Assembly (NCBI GenBank): GCA_004124405.1 | Contig: SCKP01000001.1 | Span: 62,001 to 126,000, forward strand | DNA length: 64,000 bases | Reading direction: 5' to 3' | Origin: Fidelibacterota bacterium | GTDB taxonomy: Bacteria; Fidelibacterota; Marinisomatia; SCGC-AAA003-L08; D37C17 | Shown: one piece after another, positions 1 through 8,525 of the stretch | Layout: the number at the start of each line of letters is the position of its first letter | Position numbering within the stretch: position 1 is the stretch's first letter | The notes under the pieces: generated by a model | Told to the model about the DNA's origin: nothing | Seen by the model: the letters and a program-made list of their open reading frames with translations, nothing else | Database searches by the model: none | Position numbers and translations under genes: made by a program

Positions 1-1
1 T

Positions 2-2245
2 AGTATGCCCGATATTGATATTGATTTCTGTATTGAGGGTCGAGAAAAGGTCATCAATTATATTAAAGACCGCTATGGCCATGATTCGGTGGCTCAGATA
101 ATTACTTTTGGTACCATGAAAGCAAAATCCGTACTGAGGGATGTGGGGCGTGTTTTAGGTATGAGCTATAGCGAGGTAGATCGTATTGCCAAAATGGTTC
201 CCAATGAATTGAAAATGACGCTGGAAAAAGCGGAAAAAATGAACCCTGATCTAAAGAAAATCTCCTCCATTGATGAAACGCATAAAGAACTCATGGAATT
301 TTCAAAGGTGCTGGAAGGATTGCATCGTCATGCCTCTACCCATGCGGCAGGCGTGGTAATTGCGCCGGGACCATTAACTGATTATGTCCCTTTATTTAAA
401 AGTCCAAGTACAGGGGATATAACTACTCAAACAGAGATGACCGCTTTGGAAGATTTGGGTCTGTTGAAAATGGATTTTCTCGGTCTGAGAAACTTAACGG
501 TTATCAATAAAGCCGTTCTCATGATTGACAAAAATCATGGTGAAAAAGTAGATATTGCCAAAATTGATTTGGAAGATGAAAAAGTGTTCACCTTATTCGC
601 GAAAGCCCGGACAACAGGTATCTTTCAGTTTGAATCCGATGGAATGCGGGAATATCTCAAACAGTTAAAACCCACCTGTATTGGTGACCTCATAGCCATG
701 AACGCCCTCTATCGCCCGGGACCAATGGCGAATATCCCCGAATTTATTGCCCGCAAAAATGGCTCATCAAAAATTGATTACATCCATCCCACTCTTGAGT
801 CGGTATTAAAAGAGACCTATGGCATTATCGTTTATCAGGAACAGGTGATGCAGATCAGCCAAATAATTGGCGGGTTTACGCTGGCTCAGGGTGATATGCT
901 CCGCCGGGCAATGGGTAAGAAAAAAACTGAAGTTATGGCTGCCTTTAAGGTGGACTTTGTGGATGGCGCTGTAAAAAAGAGTATTGATAAAAAACTGGCG
1001 GTTGAAATTTTTGATCTTCTGGAAAAATTTGCTCACTATGGCTTTAATAAAAGTCATTCTACGGCTTATGCACTGGTGGCATACCAAACGGCCTGGCTCA
1101 AAACTCATTATCCTGCTGAATTTATGGCTGCAAATTTGTCCTCAGAAATGGGCGATACAGATAGGGTAGTGAAACTGTTGGATTCTGCTAAAAAAATGGG
1201 AATTGAAATCCTCCCTCCGGATGTGAATACCTCTTTTGAAGATTTCAGGGCAATCAATGATACCTGTATTGCCTATGGTTTATCGGCAATTAAAAATCAT
1301 GGCGCTAAAGCATCAACCGCCATTGCAGAATATCGCCTCGCTAACGGCGAATTTAAAACCATTTTTGACATTACAAAAATTGAATCCCATGTAATCAATC
1401 GAAAAGCGCTTGAAAGCCTGGTTCAGGCGGGAGCATGCGATAATTTAGAAGGCCACCGTGCCCAGCAATTTGAAATTATAGATGACGCTCTGCGCTGGGG
1501 TCAAAAAATGACCGAAGAAGCCGCTTCTTCGCAAGAAAGTCTCTTTGGCGGAGATACCGCTGTTGCAGCCATTAACACCCCGGCTCTTCCAGATGTAGAA
1601 GAGTGGACCACTGAAGAATGTCTCCGCCGTGAAAAAGAAATTATTGGTTTTTACCTGTCAGGGGATCCGCTGGAAAAATATCTGGATGATATTAATGAAT
1701 TTTCCACTATCAACTTGGGCGATATTCCTGAAAAGAAACCGGAGAATATTCGTATTGGAGGTATTATCCGCAATGTTAACACCCGCTATGATAAGAAAAA
1801 CCGCCCATGGGCAATTGTAGAGCTTAATGGCTCCACCGGAAAAGCAGATATCTTTGTTTTTAATGATGTCTATGAAAAAACCAAGGAGCTGCTAACTGAT
1901 GATAACTTTATTTTTATCAAGGGGTCGCCATCTAACAGGGATGATGAAAGCGATACTCTCAAAATGATTGCCAGCGATGTGTTTCCTCTGGCACAGACCA
2001 GGGAAAAGCTCAGCCATAATATTAATGTGCTGTTAGATTCTGGGCAAAATGATGAAAGGCTCTTGAGTCAATTAAAAGATTTTTCTGACAAAAATAAGGG
2101 TCGCTGTGGACTCATTATTCACCTGAGATCTGAAAATAGCGCTATTCAACGAATCCGTGCTGCTAAAATTGGAGTAAATGCTTCAAAAGAATTTATTCAA
2201 AACCTCCGTGAATTATTTGGTCATAAACATGTTTGGATTAGTTAA
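2..2245 (+). CDS. dnaE: DNA polymerase III alpha subunit, 5'-truncated by window edge
   Basis: Replicative polymerase catalytic subunit. The open frame runs in from the left edge, so the first visible Met (position 5) is internal. It falls directly before PDIDIDF, which carries the first two catalytic aspartates of the C-family palm. Roughly the first 400 residues, including the PHP domain, lie outside the window. Visible after the palm: the fingers region (ALYRPGPMANIPEF, YQEQVMQI, MGKKK), helix-hairpin-helix material, and an OB-fold near residues 580-680 of the visible part (RIGGIIRNVNTRYDKKN). DnaE rather than PolC, because no exonuclease insertion is seen. The gene is intact to its TAA stop and is followed by a GC-rich hairpin. 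Confidence 0.97.
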   Translation, partial: SMPDIDIDFCIEGREKVINYIKDRYGHDSVAQIITFGTMKAKSVLRDVGRVLGMSYSEVDRIAKMVPNELKMTLEKAEKMNPDLKKISSIDETHKELMEFSKVLEGLHRHASTHAAGVVIAPGPLTDYVPLFKSPSTGDITTQTEMTALEDLGLLKMDFLGLRNLTVINKAVLMIDKNHGEKVDIAKIDLEDEKVFTLFAKARTTGIFQFESDGMREYLKQLKPTCIGDLIAMNALYRPGPMANIPEFIARKNGSSKIDYIHPTLESVLKETYGIIVYQEQVMQISQIIGGFTLAQGDMLRRAMGKKKTEVMAAFKVDFVDGAVKKSIDKKLAVEIFDLLEKFAHYGFNKSHSTAYALVAYQTAWLKTHYPAEFMAANLSSEMGDTDRVVKLLDSAKKMGIEILPPDVNTSFEDFRAINDTCIAYGLSAIKNHGAKASTAIAEYRLANGEFKTIFDITKIESHVINRKALESLVQAGACDNLEGHRAQQFEIIDDALRWGQKMTEEAASSQESLFGGDTAVAAINTPALPDVEEWTTEECLRREKEIIGFYLSGDPLEKYLDDINEFSTINLGDIPEKKPENIRIGGIIRNVNTRYDKKNRPWAIVELNGSTGKADIFVFNDVYEKTKELLTDDNFIFIKGSPSNRDDESDTLKMIASDVFPLAQTREKLSHNINVLLDSGQNDERLLSQLKDFSDKNKGRCGLIIHLRSENSAIQRIRAAKIGVNASKEFIQNLRELFGHKHVWIS

Positions 2246-2312
2246 ATTTAATAGGCAAGAAAGCTAATTTCAAGTTTCAGATTTCAAAATAAAACCGTTT
2301 TATCATTAATTG

Positions 2313-2332
2313 CCCCGTCCTTTGGGGCGGGG
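2313..2332 (+). terminator. Candidate terminator hairpin after dnaE
   Basis: An 8-bp stem (CCCCGTCC paired with GGGCGGGG, including one G-U) closes a TTTG loop. It lies 67 bases past the dnaE stop and is followed by a T-rich but interrupted tract (GTTATATTTT). This separates dnaE from dtd. The weak U-tract keeps confidence moderate. Confidence 0.55.
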
Positions 2333-2379
2333 GTTATATTTTGCCAAACCAATAGGGGTTTTAGTCCCTTTAATATCAC

Positions 2380-2829
2380 TTGAAAGCCGTAATTCAACGA
2401 GTGACCTCTGCTTCAGTTGCGGTAGATGGTAAAACAATCAGCGAAATTGCTGCTGGTTTTCTCATTCTATTGGGTGTTGAAAAGGGTGATGGAGAGGATG
2501 ACCTTCATTATTTGGTAAAGAAAACTGTGGGGTTGCGAATTTTTAAAGATGACAATAATAATATGAACCTATCCATTTTGGATGTAGGCGGTGAAGCCCT
2601 GGTTGTGAGCCAATTTACCCTTTGTGCTGATACAAGCAGGGGCCGGCGCCCCAGTTTTATTTATGCAGCATCCCCCAAAGAGGCAGACCAAATGTATCAA
2701 CAATATTGTGAACAATTAATATCAAATGGCGTTCAGGTTCAGACTGGCAAGTTTGGTGCCATGATGGATGTGTCCCTGGTGAATGATGGCCCAGTTACAA
2801 TTATTATAGAAAGTGGGAATACACACTAA
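2380..2829 (+). CDS. dtd: D-aminoacyl-tRNA deacylase
   Basis: Removes D-amino acids mis-charged on tRNA (and glycine from tRNA-Ala) in the cytoplasm. At 149 residues it has the usual family length. The two signature motifs are present: SQFTLCADTSRGRRPSF near residue 78, and MMDVSLVNDGPVT near residue 127, which contains the NxGP motif of the chiral proofreading site. The reading frame opens at TTG, giving the family-typical N-terminus MKAVIQRV. No in-frame ATG gives a full-length protein, so a TTG start is the best choice. No clear Shine-Dalgarno precedes it. Confidence 0.95.
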   Translation: MKAVIQRVTSASVAVDGKTISEIAAGFLILLGVEKGDGEDDLHYLVKKTVGLRIFKDDNNNMNLSILDVGGEALVVSQFTLCADTSRGRRPSFIYAASPKEADQMYQQYCEQLISNGVQVQTGKFGAMMDVSLVNDGPVTIIIESGNTH

Positions 2830-2892
2830 AATGCGTCATTTTAGTAAATGCCGGATGTAGTGTAAATTTCTCAGACTTCAAAGGGGAGAATT

Positions 2893-3297
2893 ATGAAAAA
2901 GAAAATACGAATTATAATGGCCAAGCCGGGACTTGATGGTCATGATAGGGGCATTAAAATTTTGGCTCGGGCCTACAGGGATGCTGGAATGGAGGTGATT
3001 TATTTAGGCTTACGACAGACTCCTGAAATGATTGTGAGTGCAGCCCTTCAAGAAGATGCCGATGTAGTTGCACTTTCCGTTTTAAGCGGCGCCCACATGA
3101 CTATTTTTACCAAAGTTAAAAAACTGATGGAAGACGAAGGGCTTGATAATGTGCTTCTCACCGGAGGGGGTATTATTCCCAAAGAAGACATGAAAACACT
3201 TTCTGAAATAGGCGTAGGACAACTTTTTGGACCTGGCACAACCGTAGATTCTACCATTGAATATATTGAAAACTGGGTAAATGACAACCGCAAATAA
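2893..3297 (+). CDS. Stand-alone B12-binding subunit of methylmalonyl-CoA mutase
   Basis: A single cobalamin-binding domain of 134 residues. GLDGHDRG near residue 13 is the DxHxxG motif whose His replaces the lower axial cobalt ligand. LLTGGGIIP and LFGPGTT, further on, contact the nucleotide tail. This equals the C-terminal domain of a methylmalonyl-CoA mutase encoded as a separate chain, so a large catalytic chain should exist elsewhere in the genome. GGGGAG lies well placed before the ATG. The gene overlaps the next by 17 bases, which couples it to acyl-CoA carboxylation and places it in propionyl-/methylmalonyl-CoA metabolism. A different B12-dependent acyl-CoA mutase remains possible. 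Confidence 0.88.
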   Translation: MKKKIRIIMAKPGLDGHDRGIKILARAYRDAGMEVIYLGLRQTPEMIVSAALQEDADVVALSVLSGAHMTIFTKVKKLMEDEGLDNVLLTGGGIIPKEDMKTLSEIGVGQLFGPGTTVDSTIEYIENWVNDNRK

Positions 3298-4825
3298 AAA
3301 ATTAGACAAGATGCGTGTTCAAGCCCAATTGGGTGGTGGTGAAAATCGTATTCAAAAACAGCACGATAAGGGGAAACTCACAGCCCGTGAACGGCTGGAC
3401 ATCCTATTGGATAAGGGCAGTTTTACTGAGTTGGACATGTTTGTTCAACACCGTTCAAATGATTTTGGTATGGAAAATAATCGCATTCTTACTGATGGGG
3501 TCGTAACCGGATACGGTACTATTGACGGCAGGCAGATGATGGTGTTTTCCCAGGACTTTACGGTTTTTGGCGGATCCCTTTCTGAAGCATTCGCAGAGAA
3601 AATTTGCAAGGTTATGGACATGGCCCTGAAAATTGGTGTACCCATTATTGGTTTGAATGATTCCGGGGGAGCGCGAATCCAAGAAGGCGTTGTCAGTTTG
3701 GGTGGATATGCTGATATTTTTCTAAAAAATACTTTGGCATCTGGAGTTGTACCTCAGATATCTGCTATTCTCGGTCCCTGTGCTGGGGGCGCTGTGTATT
3801 CTCCAGCAATTACCGATTTTGTGTTCATGGCAAAAAATACCAGCCACATGTTTGTCACCGGTCCCAATGTAGTAAAAACTGTCACCCATGAAGAAGTAAG
3901 CATGGAGGAATTAGGTGGCGCTGACACCCACGCATCTAAATCTGGTGTGGCACATTTTGCCTGTGAAAATGAAGTTGAAGTTCTGCAAAATATTCGCAAA
4001 CTTATATCCTACCTTCCTCTCAATAATTTAGATGATCCTCCTGAATCCGAACAACAGAGCTCATCCAATATAGCTCAGGAAGAGTTGAATGCCCTGGTGC
4101 CGGAAAATCCCAATAAACCCTACGATATGCACAGGGTTATCAACATAATTTCCGATAAAGACAGCTTTTTTGAAGTCCACGCAGATTTTGCTGAGAACAT
4201 TATTGTGGGCTTTGCTCGAATGGGGGGTAAATCTGTTGGTATTGTAGCCAATCAGCCCGCTCATTTAGCAGGCGTACTGGATATTGATTCTTCAGTGAAG
4301 GCTGCACGTTTTGTGCGATTTTGTGATGCCTTCAATATACCCCTAATTACCTTTGAAGATGTGCCAGGATTTCTACCGGGGACCGAACAGGAATGGCGCG
4401 GTATTATTAAAAATGGAGCAAAACTCCTCTATGCCTTTGCTGAGGCTACTGTGCCCAAACTAACCGTAATCACCCGAAAGGCATACGGCGGCGCCTATGA
4501 CGTCATGTCCTCCAAACATATTCGGGGCGACTTAAACTTTGCCTGGCCCGGCGCAGAAATTGCCGTTATGGGACCTAAGGGTGCTGTAGAAATTATATTC
4601 AAAAATCAAATTGCAGATGCAAAAGATCCCCAGAAAGAAACTGAGCGGCTTATAAATGAATATCGAGAAAAATTTGCCAACCCATATGTGGCAGCCGGAA
4701 GAGGATATATTGATGATGTAATTAAACCACATGAAACTCGTTCTAAATTAATAACTGGCTTAAAATTGCTGGAAACAAAAGTTGATAGTAATCCAAAAAA
4801 GAAACATGGTAATATTCCACTCTGA
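3281..4825 (+). CDS. Acyl-CoA carboxyltransferase (propionyl-CoA carboxylase beta / methylmalonyl-CoA decarboxylase alpha type)
   Basis: Moves CO2 between biotin and an acyl-CoA, most likely propionyl-CoA/methylmalonyl-CoA. At 514 residues it has the family length. [18 protein letters not shown] near the N-terminus, the oxyanion loop [10 protein letters not shown] (about residue 128) and the second-half [15 protein letters not shown] (about residue 407) mark the two crotonase-fold halves. The ATG lies inside the mutase-subunit gene and the two reading frames overlap by 17 bases. No biotin carboxylase, biotin carrier or sodium-pump subunit is nearby, so the direction (carboxylase or decarboxylase) cannot be read from context. 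The B12-subunit neighbour argues for methylmalonyl-CoA as product or substrate. Confidence 0.92.
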   Translation: MTTANKKLDKMRVQAQLGGGENRIQKQHDKGKLTARERLDILLDKGSFTELDMFVQHRSNDFGMENNRILTDGVVTGYGTIDGRQMMVFSQDFTVFGGSLSEAFAEKICKVMDMALKIGVPIIGLNDSGGARIQEGVVSLGGYADIFLKNTLASGVVPQISAILGPCAGGAVYSPAITDFVFMAKNTSHMFVTGPNVVKTVTHEEVSMEELGGADTHASKSGVAHFACENEVEVLQNIRKLISYLPLNNLDDPPESEQQSSSNIAQEELNALVPENPNKPYDMHRVINIISDKDSFFEVHADFAENIIVGFARMGGKSVGIVANQPAHLAGVLDIDSSVKAARFVRFCDAFNIPLITFEDVPGFLPGTEQEWRGIIKNGAKLLYAFAEATVPKLTVITRKAYGGAYDVMSSKHIRGDLNFAWPGAEIAVMGPKGAVEIIFKNQIADAKDPQKETERLINEYREKFANPYVAAGRGYIDDVIKPHETRSKLITGLKLLETKVDSNPKKKHGNIPL

Positions 4826-4834
4826 TTTTTCCCT

Positions 4835-5527
4835 ATGATAAATATAAATGATAAAACAGCGCTTGAAGGCGTTTTTGCTGAGGATTTTGGTTCTCCCTAT
4901 TACCCTATTTTAGCAAATCTGTATTTGCAGGAGGGGGATTTACGCCGTGCCAAAAAAGTCTGTGAAGTCGGGTTGCAATATGACTCCTCAAATGTAGATG
5001 GCAAATTTATACTTGCCAAAGTTGCTTTGGCAGAAAACAAATTGACTGTTGCTGAAAAATGGCTGAGGCGGGTTGTGGATGAAAATCCGTCACATTTTAA
5101 TGCTCTCCGTTTATTGATTGGTCTTGAAATTCAACTTGGGCGAAGTCCCAAAACAATACAGACCTATATAAGCCGTCTATTACAGTTTCTGCCATATGAT
5201 AAAGAATGTACTCAATGGCTAAATGAAATTAATACTTTAGATTCTGCCGATTCACCTACAAATACAGTCCCTGTTTCAGAAAGCCCGCCTGATAACAATT
5301 TACCCAGCTCTGCTCCTATAAAATCTCCCGACCCGGTGATAGAAGAGCGGTATGAAATTGTTGAATCCATGGCAACTTTTACAATGGTGCAGGTACTCAA
5401 GTCTCAAAAATATTATCATCAGGCCCTTTCTGTTTTAGATGTGTTAAAATCAAATGGGCGGGATAGTGGTCGAATCTCAACGGAAAAAAACGATATTCAG
5501 CAACTCCTGAAAGATTCTATAAAATAA
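4835..5527 (+). CDS. Tetratricopeptide-repeat protein
   Basis: A 230-residue protein with about three TPR-like helix pairs in residues 18-120 (ANLYLQEGDLRRAKKVCEVGL, ILAKVALAENKLTVAEKWL). A Pro/Ser-rich low-complexity linker follows at about 140-170, then a C-terminal helical pair (VLKSQKYYHQALSVLDVL). No signal peptide or membrane segment is seen, so it is probably cytoplasmic. It starts 9 bases after the carboxyltransferase stop and is probably cotranscribed. TPRs indicate protein-protein contacts; the partner cannot be told from sequence. Confidence 0.75.
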   Translation: MININDKTALEGVFAEDFGSPYYPILANLYLQEGDLRRAKKVCEVGLQYDSSNVDGKFILAKVALAENKLTVAEKWLRRVVDENPSHFNALRLLIGLEIQLGRSPKTIQTYISRLLQFLPYDKECTQWLNEINTLDSADSPTNTVPVSESPPDNNLPSSAPIKSPDPVIEERYEIVESMATFTMVQVLKSQKYYHQALSVLDVLKSNGRDSGRISTEKNDIQQLLKDSIK

Positions 5528-5549
5528 TTTTCTCTTCAGCCTCCCTCTC

Positions 5550-6320
5550 CTGAAAAAAAATATCAATTCTATTAACACCATTTATAACGACGCTTCTCGT
5601 TATGATGATATTCATTGGTGGAAAAAAAATGATATTGATTTCTGGAATAATATTTTTGCTGAAATGTCAGGAAATACCATTTTAGAGCTTGCCTGCGGAA
5701 CCGGCAGATTGGCAAATAGTCTGGTTCGTGAAGGTGCAGATTATACTGGCTTAGAATTATCCCAAGATTTTGCTGACTTAGCAAAGAAGAAATTAAATCA
5801 ATACGGCAATACTCCTACAATTGTAACGGGAGATATGCGGAACTTTCAGCTAAATAAAACTTTTGATTTAATTTTTATCGGTTTCAATTCCTTTTTACAT
5901 CTTCTCACAGATGAAGATGCCGCCTCCTTTTTTACCTGTGTCAAGAAGCATCTGCATGAGAATAGTCGCTTTCTCATTGATATATTTATTCCAAATCCCC
6001 TTTTCCTGTATCGTCCGGAAGGCATACAATTTCCGGTTCTTGAGTATAATGATTCACACTCCGACAAAATAGTAAAAGTTCAGGAGAGTAATATCTATAA
6101 TGCAGATACTGAGGTTAACGAATTAACCTGGTATTTTTCTTTTGATGATCAAAAAGATTTTGCTATTGAGCAGTTTTCAATGCGCATGTATTTTCCTTCA
6201 AAAATGAATCAAATCCTCATTGAAAACGGATTTAGAATTTTACACCAATGGGGTGATTATTACCGCTCACCTCTGGGAGAGGGCAGTAAACTGCAAATTT
6301 ATGATGTATGTATAGCCTGA
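5550..6320 (+). CDS. Class I SAM-dependent methyltransferase
   Basis: ILELACGTGRLANSL is glycine-rich motif I of a Rossmann-fold methyltransferase; GDMRNF and the following LIFIGFNSFLHL match motifs II-III. The first ATG (5664) would begin right at motif I and delete the N-terminal helix. The open frame continues upstream and encodes INTIYNDASRYDDIHWW, the usual substrate/SAM lid segment of this family. I therefore place the start at a CTG at 5550, giving 256 residues; no ATG, GTG or TTG lies in that upstream stretch. The ATT codons there are the only alternative. Substrate unknown. The stop codon abuts the ATG of the next gene. Confidence 0.8.
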   Translation: MKKNINSINTIYNDASRYDDIHWWKKNDIDFWNNIFAEMSGNTILELACGTGRLANSLVREGADYTGLELSQDFADLAKKKLNQYGNTPTIVTGDMRNFQLNKTFDLIFIGFNSFLHLLTDEDAASFFTCVKKHLHENSRFLIDIFIPNPLFLYRPEGIQFPVLEYNDSHSDKIVKVQESNIYNADTEVNELTWYFSFDDQKDFAIEQFSMRMYFPSKMNQILIENGFRILHQWGDYYRSPLGEGSKLQIYDVCIA

Positions 6321-6932
6321 ATGCAAAATCAAATTACGACGATATTTTTTGATTTATTTGGTGTGCTGCTGGGTATTGATCAATCCGTTGTGGTTCAATA
6401 TTTATCAAAATTGACCAATACTCCCTACTTTAAAACCCGTGAAATTACCATGGGTGAACCCTTTATGCGCCTTGAAAGGGGTGAAATTAAATTTGAAGAA
6501 TATGTGGAAGCTATCCGTAATACGCTTCCAAACGGAGACCGTATAAACCCTGATAGTCTGAGGAATATGTGGATGAATTCCAAGATTGGGGAGATGCCTG
6601 CTGTTTCCTTATTGAATAAACTGCTAATTAACTATAATGTTTGGGTAATATCAAATACTACTGAATCACATATAAAAAGTCTGAAATCACAATTTAATTT
6701 TCTTGAAAAAGTAAATGGTATTGTCACATCCGAAAGAGCGGGAGTGCATAAACCACATACAAACATTTTTAAATTTGCTCTTGCTGAAGCTAATTGTGAT
6801 GCGATAAATGGTCTATTTATTGATGATAGCTACAGCAATACAGAATCTGCTGAAACCCTTGGAATTATTTCACATCATTATACTGAATTTGATGGACTGG
6901 TGGATTTTTTACAGAAAAATCTGGAAATTTGA
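6321..6932 (+). CDS. HAD-superfamily hydrolase (YihX/sEH-N-like subgroup)
   Basis: A 203-residue haloacid-dehalogenase-fold phosphatase. Motif I is FFDLFGVLL. It keeps the nucleophile Asp, but the usual second Asp is replaced, as in YihX-type members. Motif II is SNTTESH, motif III ERAGVHKP with the Lys, and motif IV FIDDSYSN. The cap is helical, between motifs I and II. It begins immediately after the methyltransferase stop, so the two are probably translated together. Likely substrate is a sugar phosphate, which is inference only. Confidence 0.83.
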   Translation: MQNQITTIFFDLFGVLLGIDQSVVVQYLSKLTNTPYFKTREITMGEPFMRLERGEIKFEEYVEAIRNTLPNGDRINPDSLRNMWMNSKIGEMPAVSLLNKLLINYNVWVISNTTESHIKSLKSQFNFLEKVNGIVTSERAGVHKPHTNIFKFALAEANCDAINGLFIDDSYSNTESAETLGIISHHYTEFDGLVDFLQKNLEI

Positions 6933-7004
6933 TTGAATTCATATTTCTGCGTAACTTTTATACATCTTATCTTTTAATTAATAAGCATAACCCAAATAAT
7001 ACTA

Positions 7005-7271
7005 ATGAAAATTGAAATTATTAAATTATCAGAAAGCAAAATCGCTGAGAAAAATATACTCCAATGGCCCATCTGGTCCTGTGAAATCTCCGAATTCGAC
7101 TGGGAATATTCTGATCAGGAAACCTGCTTGTTATTAGAGGGAGAAGTTGAAGTGAGCAGTGAATTTGAAACCGTCAGGTTTTCCGCTGGTGATTTTGTGG
7201 TTTTTCCCAAAGGACTGAAATGCCGTTGGAAAGTAATGCAGCCGGTGCGAAAACATTATTCATTTAATTAA
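7005..7271 (+). CDS. Small cupin-domain protein
   Basis: 88 residues forming a single RmlC-like cupin barrel: CLLLEGEVEVSSEFETVRFSAGDFVVFPKGL matches the cupin core of the DUF861/Cupin_3 type. The canonical metal-binding His pair is absent, and only Glu/Asp-rich positions remain, so metal-dependent catalysis is doubtful. It stands 72 bases after the HAD gene. Function unknown. Confidence 0.78.
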   Translation: MKIEIIKLSESKIAEKNILQWPIWSCEISEFDWEYSDQETCLLLEGEVEVSSEFETVRFSAGDFVVFPKGLKCRWKVMQPVRKHYSFN

Positions 7272-7289
7272 TCCCCGCAACCAATTTTA

Positions 7290-8525
7290 ATGAACATTTA
7301 TTTTTGTATTATTATTGGGGCTTTGCTCCTTGAATTTATTCTCTATAACCTTGCCCGTCATCTCGACCTTCAGAATATTTCTACCAGTTTACCAAATGAA
7401 TTTAAGGCACACTATAGCGAAAGTGAATATGCCCGATCTCAAGAATATTTAATGGAAAATACCCGTTTTTCATATCTTACATCCAGCTTTGATTTGCTCC
7501 TGATTCTTATGGTAATTCTTTTTGGTCTTTTTAATAATGTAGATGTCTGGATTCGCGGTTTTGGGTTTTCCCCCATTGTTACCGGACTCCTGTTTTTTGG
7601 AATTTTATTTCTTATTCAGGATATAATCAGTACTCCTTTTTCATTATACCGTACTTTTGTAATAGAAGAATATTATGGCTTTAATAAAACCACTCCTAAA
7701 ACATACCTGTTAGACAAAATCAAAAGCTATATCCTCCTTTTCATAATAGGTGGACTGATCTTGTTCCTTATTCTCTTCTTTTTTAATAGATTTGGAGATT
7801 TTGCCTGGTTGTATGCCTGGGTAGTTTTGTCTGCATTTCTTGTGTTAATACAGCCGGTATTCACTTTGTTTATTGCCCCTATGTTCAACACCTTTACTCC
7901 TTTAGAAGATGGTGGGCTGAAAGATAAAATTAACGCTTTTGCGCAAAAAGTAAATTTTCCTATCAGTAGAATTGATGTGATGGATGGTTCCCGCAGATCT
8001 TCAAAGTCCAATGCCTATTTTTCAGGATTAGGTAAAAATAAACGCATCGCTCTCTTTGATACGCTCATAGAAAAACACGGCGAAGATGAGCTTTTGTCCA
8101 TAATTGCTCATGAAGTGGGGCATTATAAAAAGAAGCACCATATCAAGGGCATTATAATGGGTGTGATACAAACGGGGATCATGTTTTTTCTGCTATCCCT
8201 GTTTCTAAATAATGAAATTTTGTTTTCTGCTTTTAAAATGGAAAATCTTTCTGTTTATGCAAGCTTGCTCTTTTTCAGCATTTTGTATTCCCCTATTGAA
8301 CTTATCATGTCTTTTGTTGGAAATGCAATTTCCCGTAAGCATGAGTTTGAAGCAGATGCCTTTGCCAAATCATCCATCGGCACCGGTGAATATTTGATTG
8401 AAGGGTTAAAAAAGCTAACTGTTACCAATTTGGGGAATTTAACTCCCCATGCTTTAACGGTATGGCTCAGCTATTCCCACCCCCCAGTGCTAAGTCGAAT
8501 TAAAGCGCTGAATAATTCTGAATAG
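7290..8525 (+). CDS. M48 family zinc metalloprotease (Ste24/CAAX-protease type)
   Basis: A 411-residue integral membrane protease. IIAHEVGHYKKKH (about residue 272) is the HExxH zinc site, and HEFEADAFA (about residue 350) gives the third zinc ligand Glu. At least six hydrophobic segments surround the catalytic core, with an N-terminal peptidase_M48_N-type region (FVIEEYYGFNKTTP). Length and layout match Ste24 homologues rather than short HtpX. Bacterial members act in membrane-protein quality control. Its TAG stop shares its last base with the GTG start of the lipase gene. Confidence 0.93.
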   Translation: MNIYFCIIIGALLLEFILYNLARHLDLQNISTSLPNEFKAHYSESEYARSQEYLMENTRFSYLTSSFDLLLILMVILFGLFNNVDVWIRGFGFSPIVTGLLFFGILFLIQDIISTPFSLYRTFVIEEYYGFNKTTPKTYLLDKIKSYILLFIIGGLILFLILFFFNRFGDFAWLYAWVVLSAFLVLIQPVFTLFIAPMFNTFTPLEDGGLKDKINAFAQKVNFPISRIDVMDGSRRSSKSNAYFSGLGKNKRIALFDTLIEKHGEDELLSIIAHEVGHYKKKHHIKGIIMGVIQTGIMFFLLSLFLNNEILFSAFKMENLSVYASLLFFSILYSPIELIMSFVGNAISRKHEFEADAFAKSSIGTGEYLIEGLKKLTVTNLGNLTPHALTVWLSYSHPPVLSRIKALNNSE

